Assembly (NCBI RefSeq): GCF_001625575.1
Contig: NZ_AUXV01000002.1
Location: 124,001 to 188,000 of the forward strand
Direction of reading: 5' to 3'
Length of the DNA stretch: 64,000 nucleotides
Origin: Pseudoalteromonas luteoviolacea S2607
GTDB lineage: Bacteria; Pseudomonadota; Gammaproteobacteria; Enterobacterales; Alteromonadaceae
Shown in pieces: positions 44,794 through 53,014 of this stretch. The notes under the pieces are model-generated. The model saw nothing but the letters and a program-made list of their open reading frames with translations, made no database searches and was not told the origin of the DNA. A program made the translations under genes and the position numbers. Numbering within the stretch: the first letter of the stretch is position 1; each line of letters starts with the position of its first letter.

Positions 44794-46769
44794 TAACTCT
44801 GAGCCTTAATTTCAGAAGATTCTTCGAGATCGGCTTGTTGCATTTGAAGCTGACGCAATAACTTAGTCGGATCATCGAGTTGTTGAACTAAGTAAGAGAT
44901 GTCAATGAATTCAAATAGGATGCCTCCGACCTCAAAAGGTTCGCCAATACTGCTCGTTGTACGTGAAGCTCGCAATGAACGAATACTCAAAATAAAGGTC
45001 GCTTGTCCTAGCTGTGCTGGCATATATAGCTCGCCTTGTTGCAGCGTAATGTAGCGCAGTTTACCTTTGGCTTTTTCATTGTCTAAATGCGTGACACGCT
45101 CCAATAAGTCGAGTGCGGTCATTTCGAAAAGGGACATTTCGTTATGTTTGGCAATCTCTTCAATTCTTTGATTTGTTTGTACAACCTGACCAAATAGATT
45201 AAACATAATGGCAGCTGTATGAATTTGATTGAAAACATGCTCTAACGTCGAGAGTTTCTGTTCCATATCGCCTATGGAAGACTTGACTTGTTGGCTAAGC
45301 GGTTTTTGCAATGCGAGCGTAAGGACTTTAGTTAAAGCGCTGGTATTTGCTTTTTGTTGGTTTTCATAAATACGAAAATGGAACAGCAGTTCGCCGATTT
45401 GATTGGCAAAGCGGTTAACGTTTTGTACAAACCGCTCTTCATCAAAGTACTCATTTGGTTCAACTGTCATCGCCCAAAAACCACGAATATCGCCGGCGTA
45501 CATAAGCGGTACCACATACTGTGCTTCTGACTCTGACAAGTCATTGAAAAAAGGCCGTGTGATATGGATTGCACCAAATGCTTTTATGGCGTCGGAATAG
45601 GGCGGTCTTTCGTAGTCTCTGCGCATTTCGTGTATATCTGACAAACTACAATTAATCGCGCGTATCTCATGTAGACGATGATCGCCTTCTGTTCTGGCTA
45701 AAAAGATTGAACGGCTCAAGGCTAACTGTTGATTTACCAACGTAATGATGGCGTCCCAAGGGCTTGTTTGTGCGCTAAATGCTTGTGGGAGATACCGTCC
45801 CATCATACGTTGTTGAACATTACTTATGATGTCATTGAGCTCAATTTCTTCAACCCATTTACGCGAGAAAAACACCCATAGCATAGTCACAAGCGTGGTA
45901 AAAATAATTTGGCCAGTCGGTAAAAAATAGTCAAACCAAAGCACGCCTAAATACGCCACTAACAAGCTAATTGTAACCACGACACCCGCGATGAGCAGTG
46001 CAATATTAAAACTACTGCGCTGATAGGTGATAAGTAGAAGCGTTAAGATGATGAGCTGCAAGATGCTTGATTGCAGCAAGGGCATTTGCGCAACAAGGTT
46101 TTGCTCAAGCAAGTTATCCGCAATGTAGGCATGCAGATAAACAGGATCGTTAAATATGTCGATTTTAGGTGCTCTTATCTGCAATGCGAATTCTAGTTGT
46201 TTTTGTGACACGAGTACCAGTTTATCTTTAACTTGTGCGTCAAAGACATCGCCTGAGAGCAGGCGTGACGCGTTAAACTTTGTCAAAGCTGCAGGGGATA
46301 GCGAAAAGTCGAGTAATTTATCTTGTGGATCGTCTTTATCACCTAAAACGGCATGCCAAACACTCTTACAACCCGAGGGAGTCTGCTTTAGCACGATTTC
46401 ATACCCAAGCCACGACTCTAGTGAAGGCAAGCAATATCTGGGGTCAGCGTATGGAAAATAGACATTGTCAAAAGAGCGTTGCTGTTCTCCTGAAACATGA
46501 CTAAAGATTACTATGGCTCTAGCTTCTTGTTCTCTGAGTCGGGTGATAATTTGGTTTTGTTGCGTCAGTAAGTTGTTTGACTCAATGACGACTACTTGCG
46601 TGTCTTGCCGATTCAATTGTTGGTTGAATTCTAGATATATAAACGCATTCAGTCTATGTAAGGTACCACTTAACGTGACAAGCAATATCAAAATGCCTAA
46701 CAGCATCGTAGACCAGAAGGTCTTTTGCCGTTTTATGATGAAAAACTGTTGCTTTATCGACACTACCAA
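44793..46769 (-). CDS. CHASE2-GAF/PAS-like membrane sensor without output domain
   Basis: A 658-residue membrane protein. One segment at about 19-36, an extracytoplasmic CHASE2-like domain (about 57-230; DTQVVVIESNN, VKDKLVLVSQ, FNDPVYLHAYIADNLLEQ correspond to CHASE2 landmarks), then three clustered membrane segments (about 231-302), exactly the CHASE2 layout. The cytosolic part has a GAF-like domain (about 335-475), a helix, and a PAS-like domain (about 515-625, IMFNLFGQVVQTN). It ends without kinase, cyclase, GGDEF or EAL output. The start codon is TTG (AAAGGA lies 4 bases upstream); a GTG 6 bases downstream is the alternative. It probably senses an envelope or cytosolic signal and tunes the synthase complex directly; this is inference. 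Confidence 0.65.
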   Translation of the reverse strand: MVVSIKQQFFIIKRQKTFWSTMLLGILILLVTLSGTLHRLNAFIYLEFNQQLNRQDTQVVVIESNNLLTQQNQIITRLREQEARAIVIFSHVSGEQQRSFDNVYFPYADPRYCLPSLESWLGYEIVLKQTPSGCKSVWHAVLGDKDDPQDKLLDFSLSPAALTKFNASRLLSGDVFDAQVKDKLVLVSQKQLEFALQIRAPKIDIFNDPVYLHAYIADNLLEQNLVAQMPLLQSSILQLIILTLLLITYQRSSFNIALLIAGVVVTISLLVAYLGVLWFDYFLPTGQIIFTTLVTMLWVFFSRKWVEEIELNDIISNVQQRMMGRYLPQAFSAQTSPWDAIITLVNQQLALSRSIFLARTEGDHRLHEIRAINCSLSDIHEMRRDYERPPYSDAIKAFGAIHITRPFFNDLSESEAQYVVPLMYAGDIRGFWAMTVEPNEYFDEERFVQNVNRFANQIGELLFHFRIYENQQKANTSALTKVLTLALQKPLSQQVKSSIGDMEQKLSTLEHVFNQIHTAAIMFNLFGQVVQTNQRIEEIAKHNEMSLFEMTALDLLERVTHLDNEKAKGKLRYITLQQGELYMPAQLGQATFILSIRSLRASRTTSSIGEPFEVGGILFEFIDISYLVQQLDDPTKLLRQLQMQQADLEESSEIKAQS

Positions 46770-46777
46770 TTATTCCT

Positions 46778-48988
46778 TTATTGGAAAGACGAGAATGTAA
46801 GGCTAATTGTGACATCCTTTTGACTATCAACTTGTAAAAAGTCCATACCATGCATAGTGTTTTGAGCCCATGCGCCATTGGTAAGTATAATATCTTTTTG
46901 CCATGATATCAGTGCAATATCATCTAACATCAGTGTTGCTTCTCCGTCATCAGGAGGGCTATGTAAAAATGTGAGCTTAACAGCCCTTGCAGGTAGGTTC
47001 TCAGGTCCTAGTACATTTGAATCTTCAGGCAAGCTGAAAGAGTGTTCAAACGTTTGCCAGTCATAGTTACCCGCAGCTTTAATTTGCAACGTTTGCTCTG
47101 AGAATACAAGGTTGTCTTCCGACGTTAAAATCGACATTTCGGCACTCAACACACCAGCATTCTCTCCTTTGCTATAGCCATATAAACTCATGTCGTGATA
47201 GGCCAAGAGCGTGGAGTCGCCAGGGGTTATGGGCATCGTTCGTATAGTATGTTTAAATGGCATTCTCAAGGGACGGTTGTCGAATTGCGTTCTCACTAAA
47301 CACATGCCTTGACGGCCTCGGTGGGCACCCGTTAGACAAGGTGTAAGATTGTCACTGTCGTTTTCCCAGCGAGAAACTTCGCCAAACTCTTCATCGTTAT
47401 CCCAATCCTCAAAATCACCAAATAACATTAAGTCGCGCCCCATGCGTATTTCTGCAGACTCGGTGCTTTGTATGCCAGTTAAAAATGCATTGCTCGGTGC
47501 ATATGCTCGCAAGTCAACAATATGCTGGCCAGCCGGTAGGGTAACTTGTATGGGTGTGCTGGCAGTCGGTGCAACTGTTTGAGCGAACCGAACTTCCGCA
47601 AACCCTTGTTTGGGTATGACTGCCACATTTGGGTCAGAAAATTCTCCGAGTCTGCGTATTAAATAGTCGCTTAAAAAGCCTGTAACCAATTTGGGTTGAT
47701 AGTCTTCGAGATAGATAGGATACGCACGGGCACTTTTAGTTTTGAGCTCTGAGGTTGGATCGACTTCAACAATGACGGCGACGCCCAATAAGGTCTCGAT
47801 ACGGTTTTGTTCAAAAACAAAGTTTCCCAACCCTAAAAGCGCAGGGGTGCCATCGATTAACCCAAACCCTTGTGCAACGTGAGGGTGGTGAGCAATCATG
47901 AGATCTGGGCCTTCAGCGCCCAACACGTCAAATCGATTACTAATATAGCGAGTTGGTGCGTACGAATATTCATCGCCACCATGAAGCTGCGCAACTGCGT
48001 AATCACTTTGGGCTATGGCGCTTTCCATTGCACTCGTGACGCTGGCTGTATCTGTTAAGTCGGCTGCTCCCCCTTTTTGCGCGCTTGCTATATAGTCAAT
48101 TGGGTTATCTTCACCAGTTATCGAGGTCGCTGATATGATTCCTACGGTGAGACCGTTCACGTTAGTGATAAGAGGTGCAAAGGCTTCACTATCATTATTA
48201 CCCGCGCCACTGCGCAGTAGTCCCGCTTCTGTAACGTACTTTAAAGTGTCATCAAGGCCATTTTGCAAATAATCATAAACATGGTTATTACCCAGTGCGA
48301 CGTAATCTACGCCTATTTCTGTAAGGCCTTGTAACGTCTCTGGTAGAGAAAAGAATGCAAACTCCTTCGTTGGGTGCACGCTGACAGGGGTACTGAGAAT
48401 AGGGGTTTCTAAATTCACTGAGGCAAAGTCAGCACTTTGTACTAGAGGTTTAACGTACTGTGTGAGAGCGACCGCGTTCTCGGCAGCTGAGCTGGCGCGA
48501 ATTAATGCACCTTCGACATCCGGTAAAAAATTCCCCATGGTTATTAACGATTGGTCCATATAACGTCGACCAAACATTGTGTCCCCGGCAAAAAATAAAC
48601 TGACGGATTGCGATGGTTTGCTTTGTATATTGAAGTCAAAAGACTCGGTTTCATCGTCTATTTGTAATGTCGTCAAATAGCTTTGAAAGCCAGACTTATT
48701 GACGGATATGGTATAGTTACCTTGTGGTAAGTCAGGCAGTGCGACTTGCCCTGAGTCGTCTGTTGTATAGGTTGTTCCTGAAATACTTAACGTTGCATTT
48801 TTAACTTCCACCCCAGTGGCATCTTTAATGGTCACCGTGAACGTTGCAGATTGGGCGTTTTCTTTATCTTGTTCAGCTTGCTCTTGCTGCTGGCTTTGAG
48901 TTGGGCCAGTCTCGTATGGGTCTTCAACAGAACATGCACTAAGAAGAATGGCTGTTAGAACTAAGACTATTTTTTTTTCTATTTTCAT
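46778..48988 (-). CDS. CapA/PgsA-like metallophosphatase lipoprotein
   Basis: A 736-residue lipoprotein. Lipobox LLSAC (Cys19). A Gln/Glu-rich linker, a carboxypeptidase-regulatory-like beta-sandwich (about 50-115: TIKDATGVEVKNATL, GNYTISVNKSGFQSY), then the CapA domain (about 128-440) with its metal-site motifs: GDTMFGR (135-141), NLETP (192-196), LGNNH (232-236), LHGGDEY (335-341), HHPHVAQG (367-374) and GNFVFEQ (388-394). The C-terminal ~300 residues form beta-sandwich or carbohydrate-binding-like domains (FGDFEDWDND, TLMLDDIALI). PgsA/CapA is needed for PGA transport or polymerisation. The start was placed at MKIEKK because GGTGAG is well spaced from it, not from the ATG 12 bases upstream. 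First gene of the operon. Confidence 0.88.
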   Translation of the reverse strand: MKIEKKIVLVLTAILLSACSVEDPYETGPTQSQQQEQAEQDKENAQSATFTVTIKDATGVEVKNATLSISGTTYTTDDSGQVALPDLPQGNYTISVNKSGFQSYLTTLQIDDETESFDFNIQSKPSQSVSLFFAGDTMFGRRYMDQSLITMGNFLPDVEGALIRASSAAENAVALTQYVKPLVQSADFASVNLETPILSTPVSVHPTKEFAFFSLPETLQGLTEIGVDYVALGNNHVYDYLQNGLDDTLKYVTEAGLLRSGAGNNDSEAFAPLITNVNGLTVGIISATSITGEDNPIDYIASAQKGGAADLTDTASVTSAMESAIAQSDYAVAQLHGGDEYSYAPTRYISNRFDVLGAEGPDLMIAHHPHVAQGFGLIDGTPALLGLGNFVFEQNRIETLLGVAVIVEVDPTSELKTKSARAYPIYLEDYQPKLVTGFLSDYLIRRLGEFSDPNVAVIPKQGFAEVRFAQTVAPTASTPIQVTLPAGQHIVDLRAYAPSNAFLTGIQSTESAEIRMGRDLMLFGDFEDWDNDEEFGEVSRWENDSDNLTPCLTGAHRGRQGMCLVRTQFDNRPLRMPFKHTIRTMPITPGDSTLLAYHDMSLYGYSKGENAGVLSAEMSILTSEDNLVFSEQTLQIKAAGNYDWQTFEHSFSLPEDSNVLGPENLPARAVKLTFLHSPPDDGEATLMLDDIALISWQKDIILTNGAWAQNTMHGMDFLQVDSQKDVTISLTFSSFQ

Positions 48989-49028
48989 TGTTCTCACCAT
49001 TCATTTTAACATTGTTTAGTTATTTAGT

Positions 49029-49058
49029 ATTATAAAGTGCAATGGGTTTGGCATGCAA
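49029..49058 (-). promoter_or_regulatory. Promoter of the PGA-like operon
   Basis: On the minus strand TTGCAT (49058-49053), an 18 bp spacer and a perfect TATAAT (49034-49029) lie about 40 bp before the capA-like start codon. It faces away from tyrR. Confidence 0.5.
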
Positions 49059-49138
49059 TCTTTTCTACCTAGTTAAATGCCAAGTTTTTCATATATTTAG
49101 TTTAGTCCATTACTATTAATTTTGATGAACAAAATATC

Positions 49139-49180
49139 TGTCCAAAAATGTTTACAATTTGCTAGGCTGATGACTATTCT
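49139..49180 (+). promoter_or_regulatory. tyrR promoter with overlapping TyrR box
   Basis: TGTCCA-N6-TTTACA (49139-49156) matches the TyrR consensus in 10 of 12 positions. Its right half TTTACA (49151-49156) also serves as a 5/6 -35 element, 18 bp before TATTCT (49175-49180). TyrR bound here should block the promoter, which fits the autorepression known in E. coli. Confidence 0.55.
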
Positions 49181-49225
49181 TAGAGTATGATCCGCACAGA
49201 GGTAAAAAACCGTTTTGAGGAACAG

Positions 49226-50782
49226 ATGCGTTTAGAGATCCATTGCGCCGATCGAATTGGGATTGCACAAGAAATTCTCAATATATTGGTAAATTATCGA
49301 GTTGACCTAAAGGGGATTGAGGTTGATTCTGTAAATTGTCGTATGTATGTCAGCTTCCCGCCGATTGAATTTGAACAATTTCAAAAAATCATGCCTGAAA
49401 TAAGGTTAATTGATGGTGTTGAAGATGTTCGCACTACCGCCTTTTTGCCTTCAGAGCGCGAGCACAATGAACTTAATACACTTTTGAGTGCATTGCCCGA
49501 TGGGGTGATTTCTATTGATGCAAAAGGCGGTGTTAGGCATTGCAATGATGCAGCTTGTAGAGACTTAAACTTGTCCTTAGATGAAGTGATCGGGACTAGC
49601 ATCAATGTACTTCTAAAAGGCTTTAATTTTACGCGCTGGCTTGAAGGTACTGAAGTACTAGGCCAAACAACACGCGTTGAAGTGGGTGGTGAAGATTATA
49701 TTGCAGACATCCTTCCAATCGCAGTTCCTCAAGGTGCTGAAGGTGATGTTCTCGCCGGTGCCGTGATTAATATCAAATCGCAAAGCCGTTTGGGACAACA
49801 GGTCAGTGCATTTAGACGCTACGGGCAAGAAAGCTTCGCGACTATTCACAATCAAAGTACCGCTATGCGCCGAGTTGTGAGGGAAGCACGCAAGATGGCT
49901 CAACTTGAAGCGCCGATCTTAATTACTGGTGAAACTGGTACTGGTAAAGAGCTGCTAGCGAGAGCTTGCCACTATGCTTCAAATCGTTCCTTGAAACCTT
50001 TTATTGCCTTGTCTTGTGCCTCTTTACCTGATGATGTGGCCGAGTCGGAGCTATTTGGTTACGCCAGCTTTGATGACAATGTGCCTTCCAAAAGGGGTGT
50101 ATTAGAACAAGCTGATGGTGGTACCGTTTTTCTTGATGAAGTGGGTGAGATGTCTGAGCAGTTACAGACTAAGTTGCTACGCTTTTTACAAGATGGGACT
50201 TTCCGTAAGGTCGGAGACGAGAACGAAGTAAAAGTAAATGTTCGTATTATCGCCGCGACGCAAAAAGATTTACCCGCTATGGTGCAAGAAGGGGGGTTCC
50301 GTGAAGACCTCTATTACAGAATTAATGTCCTCACGCTAGAGATTGCCCCTTTGCGAGATCGCAAAGCTGATGTTAAGCCGCTAGCTGAGCACTTTATTCA
50401 AAAGTATGCGCAACAAAATGGACAAGCTGTACCTGCATTACATCCAGAATGCCTAGAGTTTCTTGAGCAATACCCATGGCCTGGCAATGTGCGTCAATTA
50501 GAAAATGCGATTTATCGAGCAGTGTCTTTATTGGATGACAAAGAGCTGCGTATTGAAAATATGCAGTTGCCTACGTTTACTCATGATTTAGGGTACTTAG
50601 AGTCCGATTTTGAAGGAACGTTAGAGCAAGCCGTGAAACGCTTCGAAGCAACGTTACTAAGAAAACTATACCCTGCTTACCCAAGTTCTAGACAGTTAGC
50701 AAAACGCTTGGGTTTGAGTCATACAGCCGTTGCAAATAAATTGCGAGAATATGGCATTAACCGTAAAACAGTAAAAGTTTAA
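49226..50782 (+). CDS. tyrR: Transcriptional regulator TyrR
   Basis: A 518-residue DNA-binding regulator that responds to aromatic amino acids. Order: ACT domain (about 1-75, MRLEIHCADRIGIAQEILN), PAS domain (about 78-190), AAA+ sigma-54-type domain (about 205-430) with Walker A GETGTGKE and Walker B GGTVFLDEVGEMS, and a C-terminal helix-turn-helix (SSRQLAKRLGLSHTAVANKLREYGI). The GAFTGA loop that contacts sigma-54 is absent (SELFGYASFDDN instead), as in E. coli TyrR, which works with sigma-70. The start at 49226 was chosen over a frame 39 bases longer, since it matches the E. coli N-terminus (MRLEVF) and GAGG precedes it. Likely targets here include hpd and itself. Confidence 0.93.
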   Translation: MRLEIHCADRIGIAQEILNILVNYRVDLKGIEVDSVNCRMYVSFPPIEFEQFQKIMPEIRLIDGVEDVRTTAFLPSEREHNELNTLLSALPDGVISIDAKGGVRHCNDAACRDLNLSLDEVIGTSINVLLKGFNFTRWLEGTEVLGQTTRVEVGGEDYIADILPIAVPQGAEGDVLAGAVINIKSQSRLGQQVSAFRRYGQESFATIHNQSTAMRRVVREARKMAQLEAPILITGETGTGKELLARACHYASNRSLKPFIALSCASLPDDVAESELFGYASFDDNVPSKRGVLEQADGGTVFLDEVGEMSEQLQTKLLRFLQDGTFRKVGDENEVKVNVRIIAATQKDLPAMVQEGGFREDLYYRINVLTLEIAPLRDRKADVKPLAEHFIQKYAQQNGQAVPALHPECLEFLEQYPWPGNVRQLENAIYRAVSLLDDKELRIENMQLPTFTHDLGYLESDFEGTLEQAVKRFEATLLRKLYPAYPSSRQLAKRLGLSHTAVANKLREYGINRKTVKV

Positions 50783-50793
50783 CAGTCCATATT

Positions 50794-50822
50794 ACCAAGA
50801 AGTAGTTGTACTACTTCTTGGT
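50794..50822. terminator. Perfect 12 bp hairpin between tyrR and the convergent gene
   Basis: ACCAAGAAGTAG, a 5-base loop and CTACTTCTTGGT pair completely. The right arm holds the last four codons of the leftward gene, including its stop. It probably serves as a shared terminator, though neither side has a clear T run. Confidence 0.55.
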
Positions 50823-51305
50823 TCCCATATTTCTTGTTACACCATCAAGCCTCACTGACTTTATACCTGACTCTTCGAAGTGAACATCAATGCTGACGTT
50901 ATTACGCGATAAAAAGTAGTCTACATTGTTCAAGGTTAAGATATAGTCGCCCCTTACTCGCGAGCTAAATGCTCTTTTTGATAGCTTAAGCTTGTGTCGG
51001 CCAATTTTCCATTCAAACTCTTCTATATAGCCTGCGTTAAACTCTTGTATCCACACTTTTGAGCCATCTTTACTCAGCGTGAGTGCAATTGAATAAGACT
51101 CAGGTAGCTGAGACATTGAATATGATTTTTTGCCGATACGAAACTTCTGATTGTTGGCATTCCAACCAAATCCAAAATCGAAGCTTTTCTCTACCCCAGT
51201 TGGGTAAGTAACGACACCTTGCCCGTTTACATCAAAATCCGCAACAGCATTTAAGCTGAAACAAATGGAAAAAATAAAAAAGCCAATTTTGAATATATTA
51301 TTCAT
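50811..51305 (-). CDS. Exported hypothetical protein, 164 residues
   Basis: A small exported protein with a signal peptide (about residues 1-22, ending NAVADFD). The mature part is beta-rich with alternating charged residues (GFGWNANNQKFRIGKKSYSM, EEFEWKIGRHKLKLSKRAFSSR) and shows no family I recognise. An in-frame GTG 6 bases upstream is also possible. It is convergent with tyrR and divergent from the thioesterase gene; no operon partner. Confidence 0.65.
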   Translation of the reverse strand: MNNIFKIGFFIFSICFSLNAVADFDVNGQGVVTYPTGVEKSFDFGFGWNANNQKFRIGKKSYSMSQLPESYSIALTLSKDGSKVWIQEFNAGYIEEFEWKIGRHKLKLSKRAFSSRVRGDYILTLNNVDYFLSRNNVSIDVHFEESGIKSVRLDGVTRNMGTKK

Positions 51306-51469
51306 AAACACACACTGATTCTGAAATTACTGAAAACTTAATTCAGTTTCTAAAATTAAGCAAGTAGCCGAATTTAAAGAGAAAGAGAATTAACTTACTG
51401 AACACGCTTGTTGCTACTAAGAGCTATGATACACTGGCTCAACAATTTACTGGTTAGACCATTTGAAAC

Positions 51470-52009
51470 ATGAATTTATATTTTCGACTATTGCTATTGT
51501 TTTGGAAAATTAAAAAAAACAAAACCTATGAGGGAATGCTAGACTCGACGACAATTGACTTTAGGGCATTGCCAAGTGATTGTGACATAAATCTTCATCT
51601 GACTAACTCCCGTTATTTAGCCATGATGGATATTGCTCGAACTTGGATGACAGAGCGAATCGGCTTGCTTGGTAAAATTCTGAAAAAGAAGTGGTTTCCA
51701 ATAGTAAATGCAACGGCCATCACCTATGTACGTGACATCAAGCCATTGCAAAAATTTTCTGTCACGACACAAGTTGTTGGTTGGGATCACAAGTACTTTT
51801 ACATTGAACAGAAGTTTCACTCTCCAAGTGGGCTGCACGCGATTGCCTACGTGCGAGGAGTTTTTAAAAGTAGAAAAGGGGTAGTTGCAGTAGACGACCT
51901 ACTGGCACTGGCCGAGTTTGAAGGTGAAGTGCCCACTTTGCCTGATGAAGTCGTACATTGGAAAGAAATGCTAGAACAAAAGAAAGTGAATAACAAAAAG
52001 GCCACATAA
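51470..52009 (+). CDS. Hotdog-fold acyl-CoA thioesterase-like protein
   Basis: A 179-residue cytosolic or membrane-associated protein of the thioesterase superfamily (4HBT/THEM6-like). The key motif DCDINLHLTNSRYLAMMDIARTW (about residues 37-59) corresponds to the active-site loop (D-x-N-x-H-x-N-N-x-x-Y) of acyl-CoA thioesterases; a downstream strand has VRGVFKSRKG, which completes the hotdog. The N-terminus is hydrophobic (FRLLLLFWKI) and may associate with the membrane. The substrate is not known. It lies between a divergent hypothetical gene and convergent ompW. Confidence 0.8.
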   Translation: MNLYFRLLLLFWKIKKNKTYEGMLDSTTIDFRALPSDCDINLHLTNSRYLAMMDIARTWMTERIGLLGKILKKKWFPIVNATAITYVRDIKPLQKFSVTTQVVGWDHKYFYIEQKFHSPSGLHAIAYVRGVFKSRKGVVAVDDLLALAEFEGEVPTLPDEVVHWKEMLEQKKVNNKKAT

Positions 52010-52074
52010 GTGGCCAAGGGGATTGAGGTTGCGATCCCTGCTATATTTGCTGCCCTTATGGGCAGCTACCGTAC

Positions 52075-52731
52075 TTAGAACTTGTACTTTGCACCAACCA
52101 TTGCAACAAATGGGTCTATTTCTACATCTGAAGTCAATGCTTGAACGCCATTTGCGTAGACTGTTGCATCGGTATCTATGTCCATTTTAGATACCATGAC
52201 ATGCAAACCCCATTTGTCATTAATTTCGTAGTTAAAGCCCATTTGCAGTGCTAATCCAAATGAGTTGTCTAAATCTACTTTCACGTCATCGGTTTTTAAA
52301 GTTTGTTTTAATGCTGCACTTGCTTCTTCATCAAAGAATACAGTGTAGTTTAAACCTGCACCGATAAAAGGACGGAACTTAGCACTTGCGTCGAAAAAGT
52401 GGTACTGAGCGAGTAGTGTTGGTGGTAAATGCTTAATTTCAGCTATGTCGTTACCAGCCAGTCCACCTTGCCCTTCAACGGTATGAGAAAAAGGAGTGGC
52501 AGCGACAAGTTCGAACACAATGTTGTCATTGTATTGGTAGTCAAAAGTAATACCAAGCTGTGTATCTGAGTCGGCCGACAGTCCGAGTGCTCTATTCTCA
52601 TTAATAGCAGATGCGCTATCGATTGGGTTTACGTGAATTGCACCAACGTTAACGCTAAATTGAGCTTGTGCAAGGGGTGCAGTTACTAGCAGGGTTGAAA
52701 GTAATGCAGCTGTTAATTTGTTCATTTTCAT
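52075..52731 (-). CDS. ompW: OmpW family outer-membrane protein
   Basis: A 218-residue 8-stranded outer-membrane beta-barrel. Signal peptide ends at APLAQAQ (about residue 23). Conserved OmpW features: VNVGAIHVNPIDSAS near the N-terminus, QLGITFDYQYNDNIVFELVAATPFSHTVEG, the HLPPTLLAQYHF motif, PFIGAGLNYTVFFDE, and the terminal GAKYKF ending in Phe. OmpW forms a narrow hydrophobic channel for small molecules and responds to salt and oxygen in enterics. Two FNR-like sites lie upstream. Confidence 0.92.
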   Translation of the reverse strand: MKMNKLTAALLSTLLVTAPLAQAQFSVNVGAIHVNPIDSASAINENRALGLSADSDTQLGITFDYQYNDNIVFELVAATPFSHTVEGQGGLAGNDIAEIKHLPPTLLAQYHFFDASAKFRPFIGAGLNYTVFFDEEASAALKQTLKTDDVKVDLDNSFGLALQMGFNYEINDKWGLHVMVSKMDIDTDATVYANGVQALTSDVEIDPFVAMVGAKYKF

Positions 52732-52798
52732 CTCCTGAACCTATGCAAGGTAAATCTTTCTGATGTGTCCATACTAAGGGGAAGAAGAAATTGAAAAA

Positions 52799-52861
52799 CT
52801 GTTCTAGATCAACTTTAATTTGTCAGATTTCAGCAATATCTGAAAGTTTGATTTGGATTAA
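52799..52861. promoter_or_regulatory. FNR-like sites upstream of ompW and dapE
   Basis: CTGTT-N4-ATCAA (52799-52812) matches the FNR consensus TTGAT-N4-ATCAA at 8 of 10 positions, and TTGAT-N4-ATTAA (52848-52861) at 9 of 10. E. coli ompW is an FNR target. The sites sit about 70 and 120 bp before the ompW start. Confidence 0.45.
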
Positions 52862-53014
52862 GTTTTCGCATTTTTGCAAGTAATGTTGAAGTGCGTATCT
52901 ATTTTAAAGCACTACATAAACTCAATTTGCGTAATAAAATTGCCATCAACTGGACATATACCCGACATTATTAAGTCGTTTAATGGACTAAAACTGGTTG
53001 AATGGCAAATCGAG

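Noticed and set aside
52874..53014. 47 extra N-terminal residues for dapE
   Set aside because: They do not resemble the family; the downstream ATG restores the usual DapE N-terminus and length, though its Shine-Dalgarno is weak.
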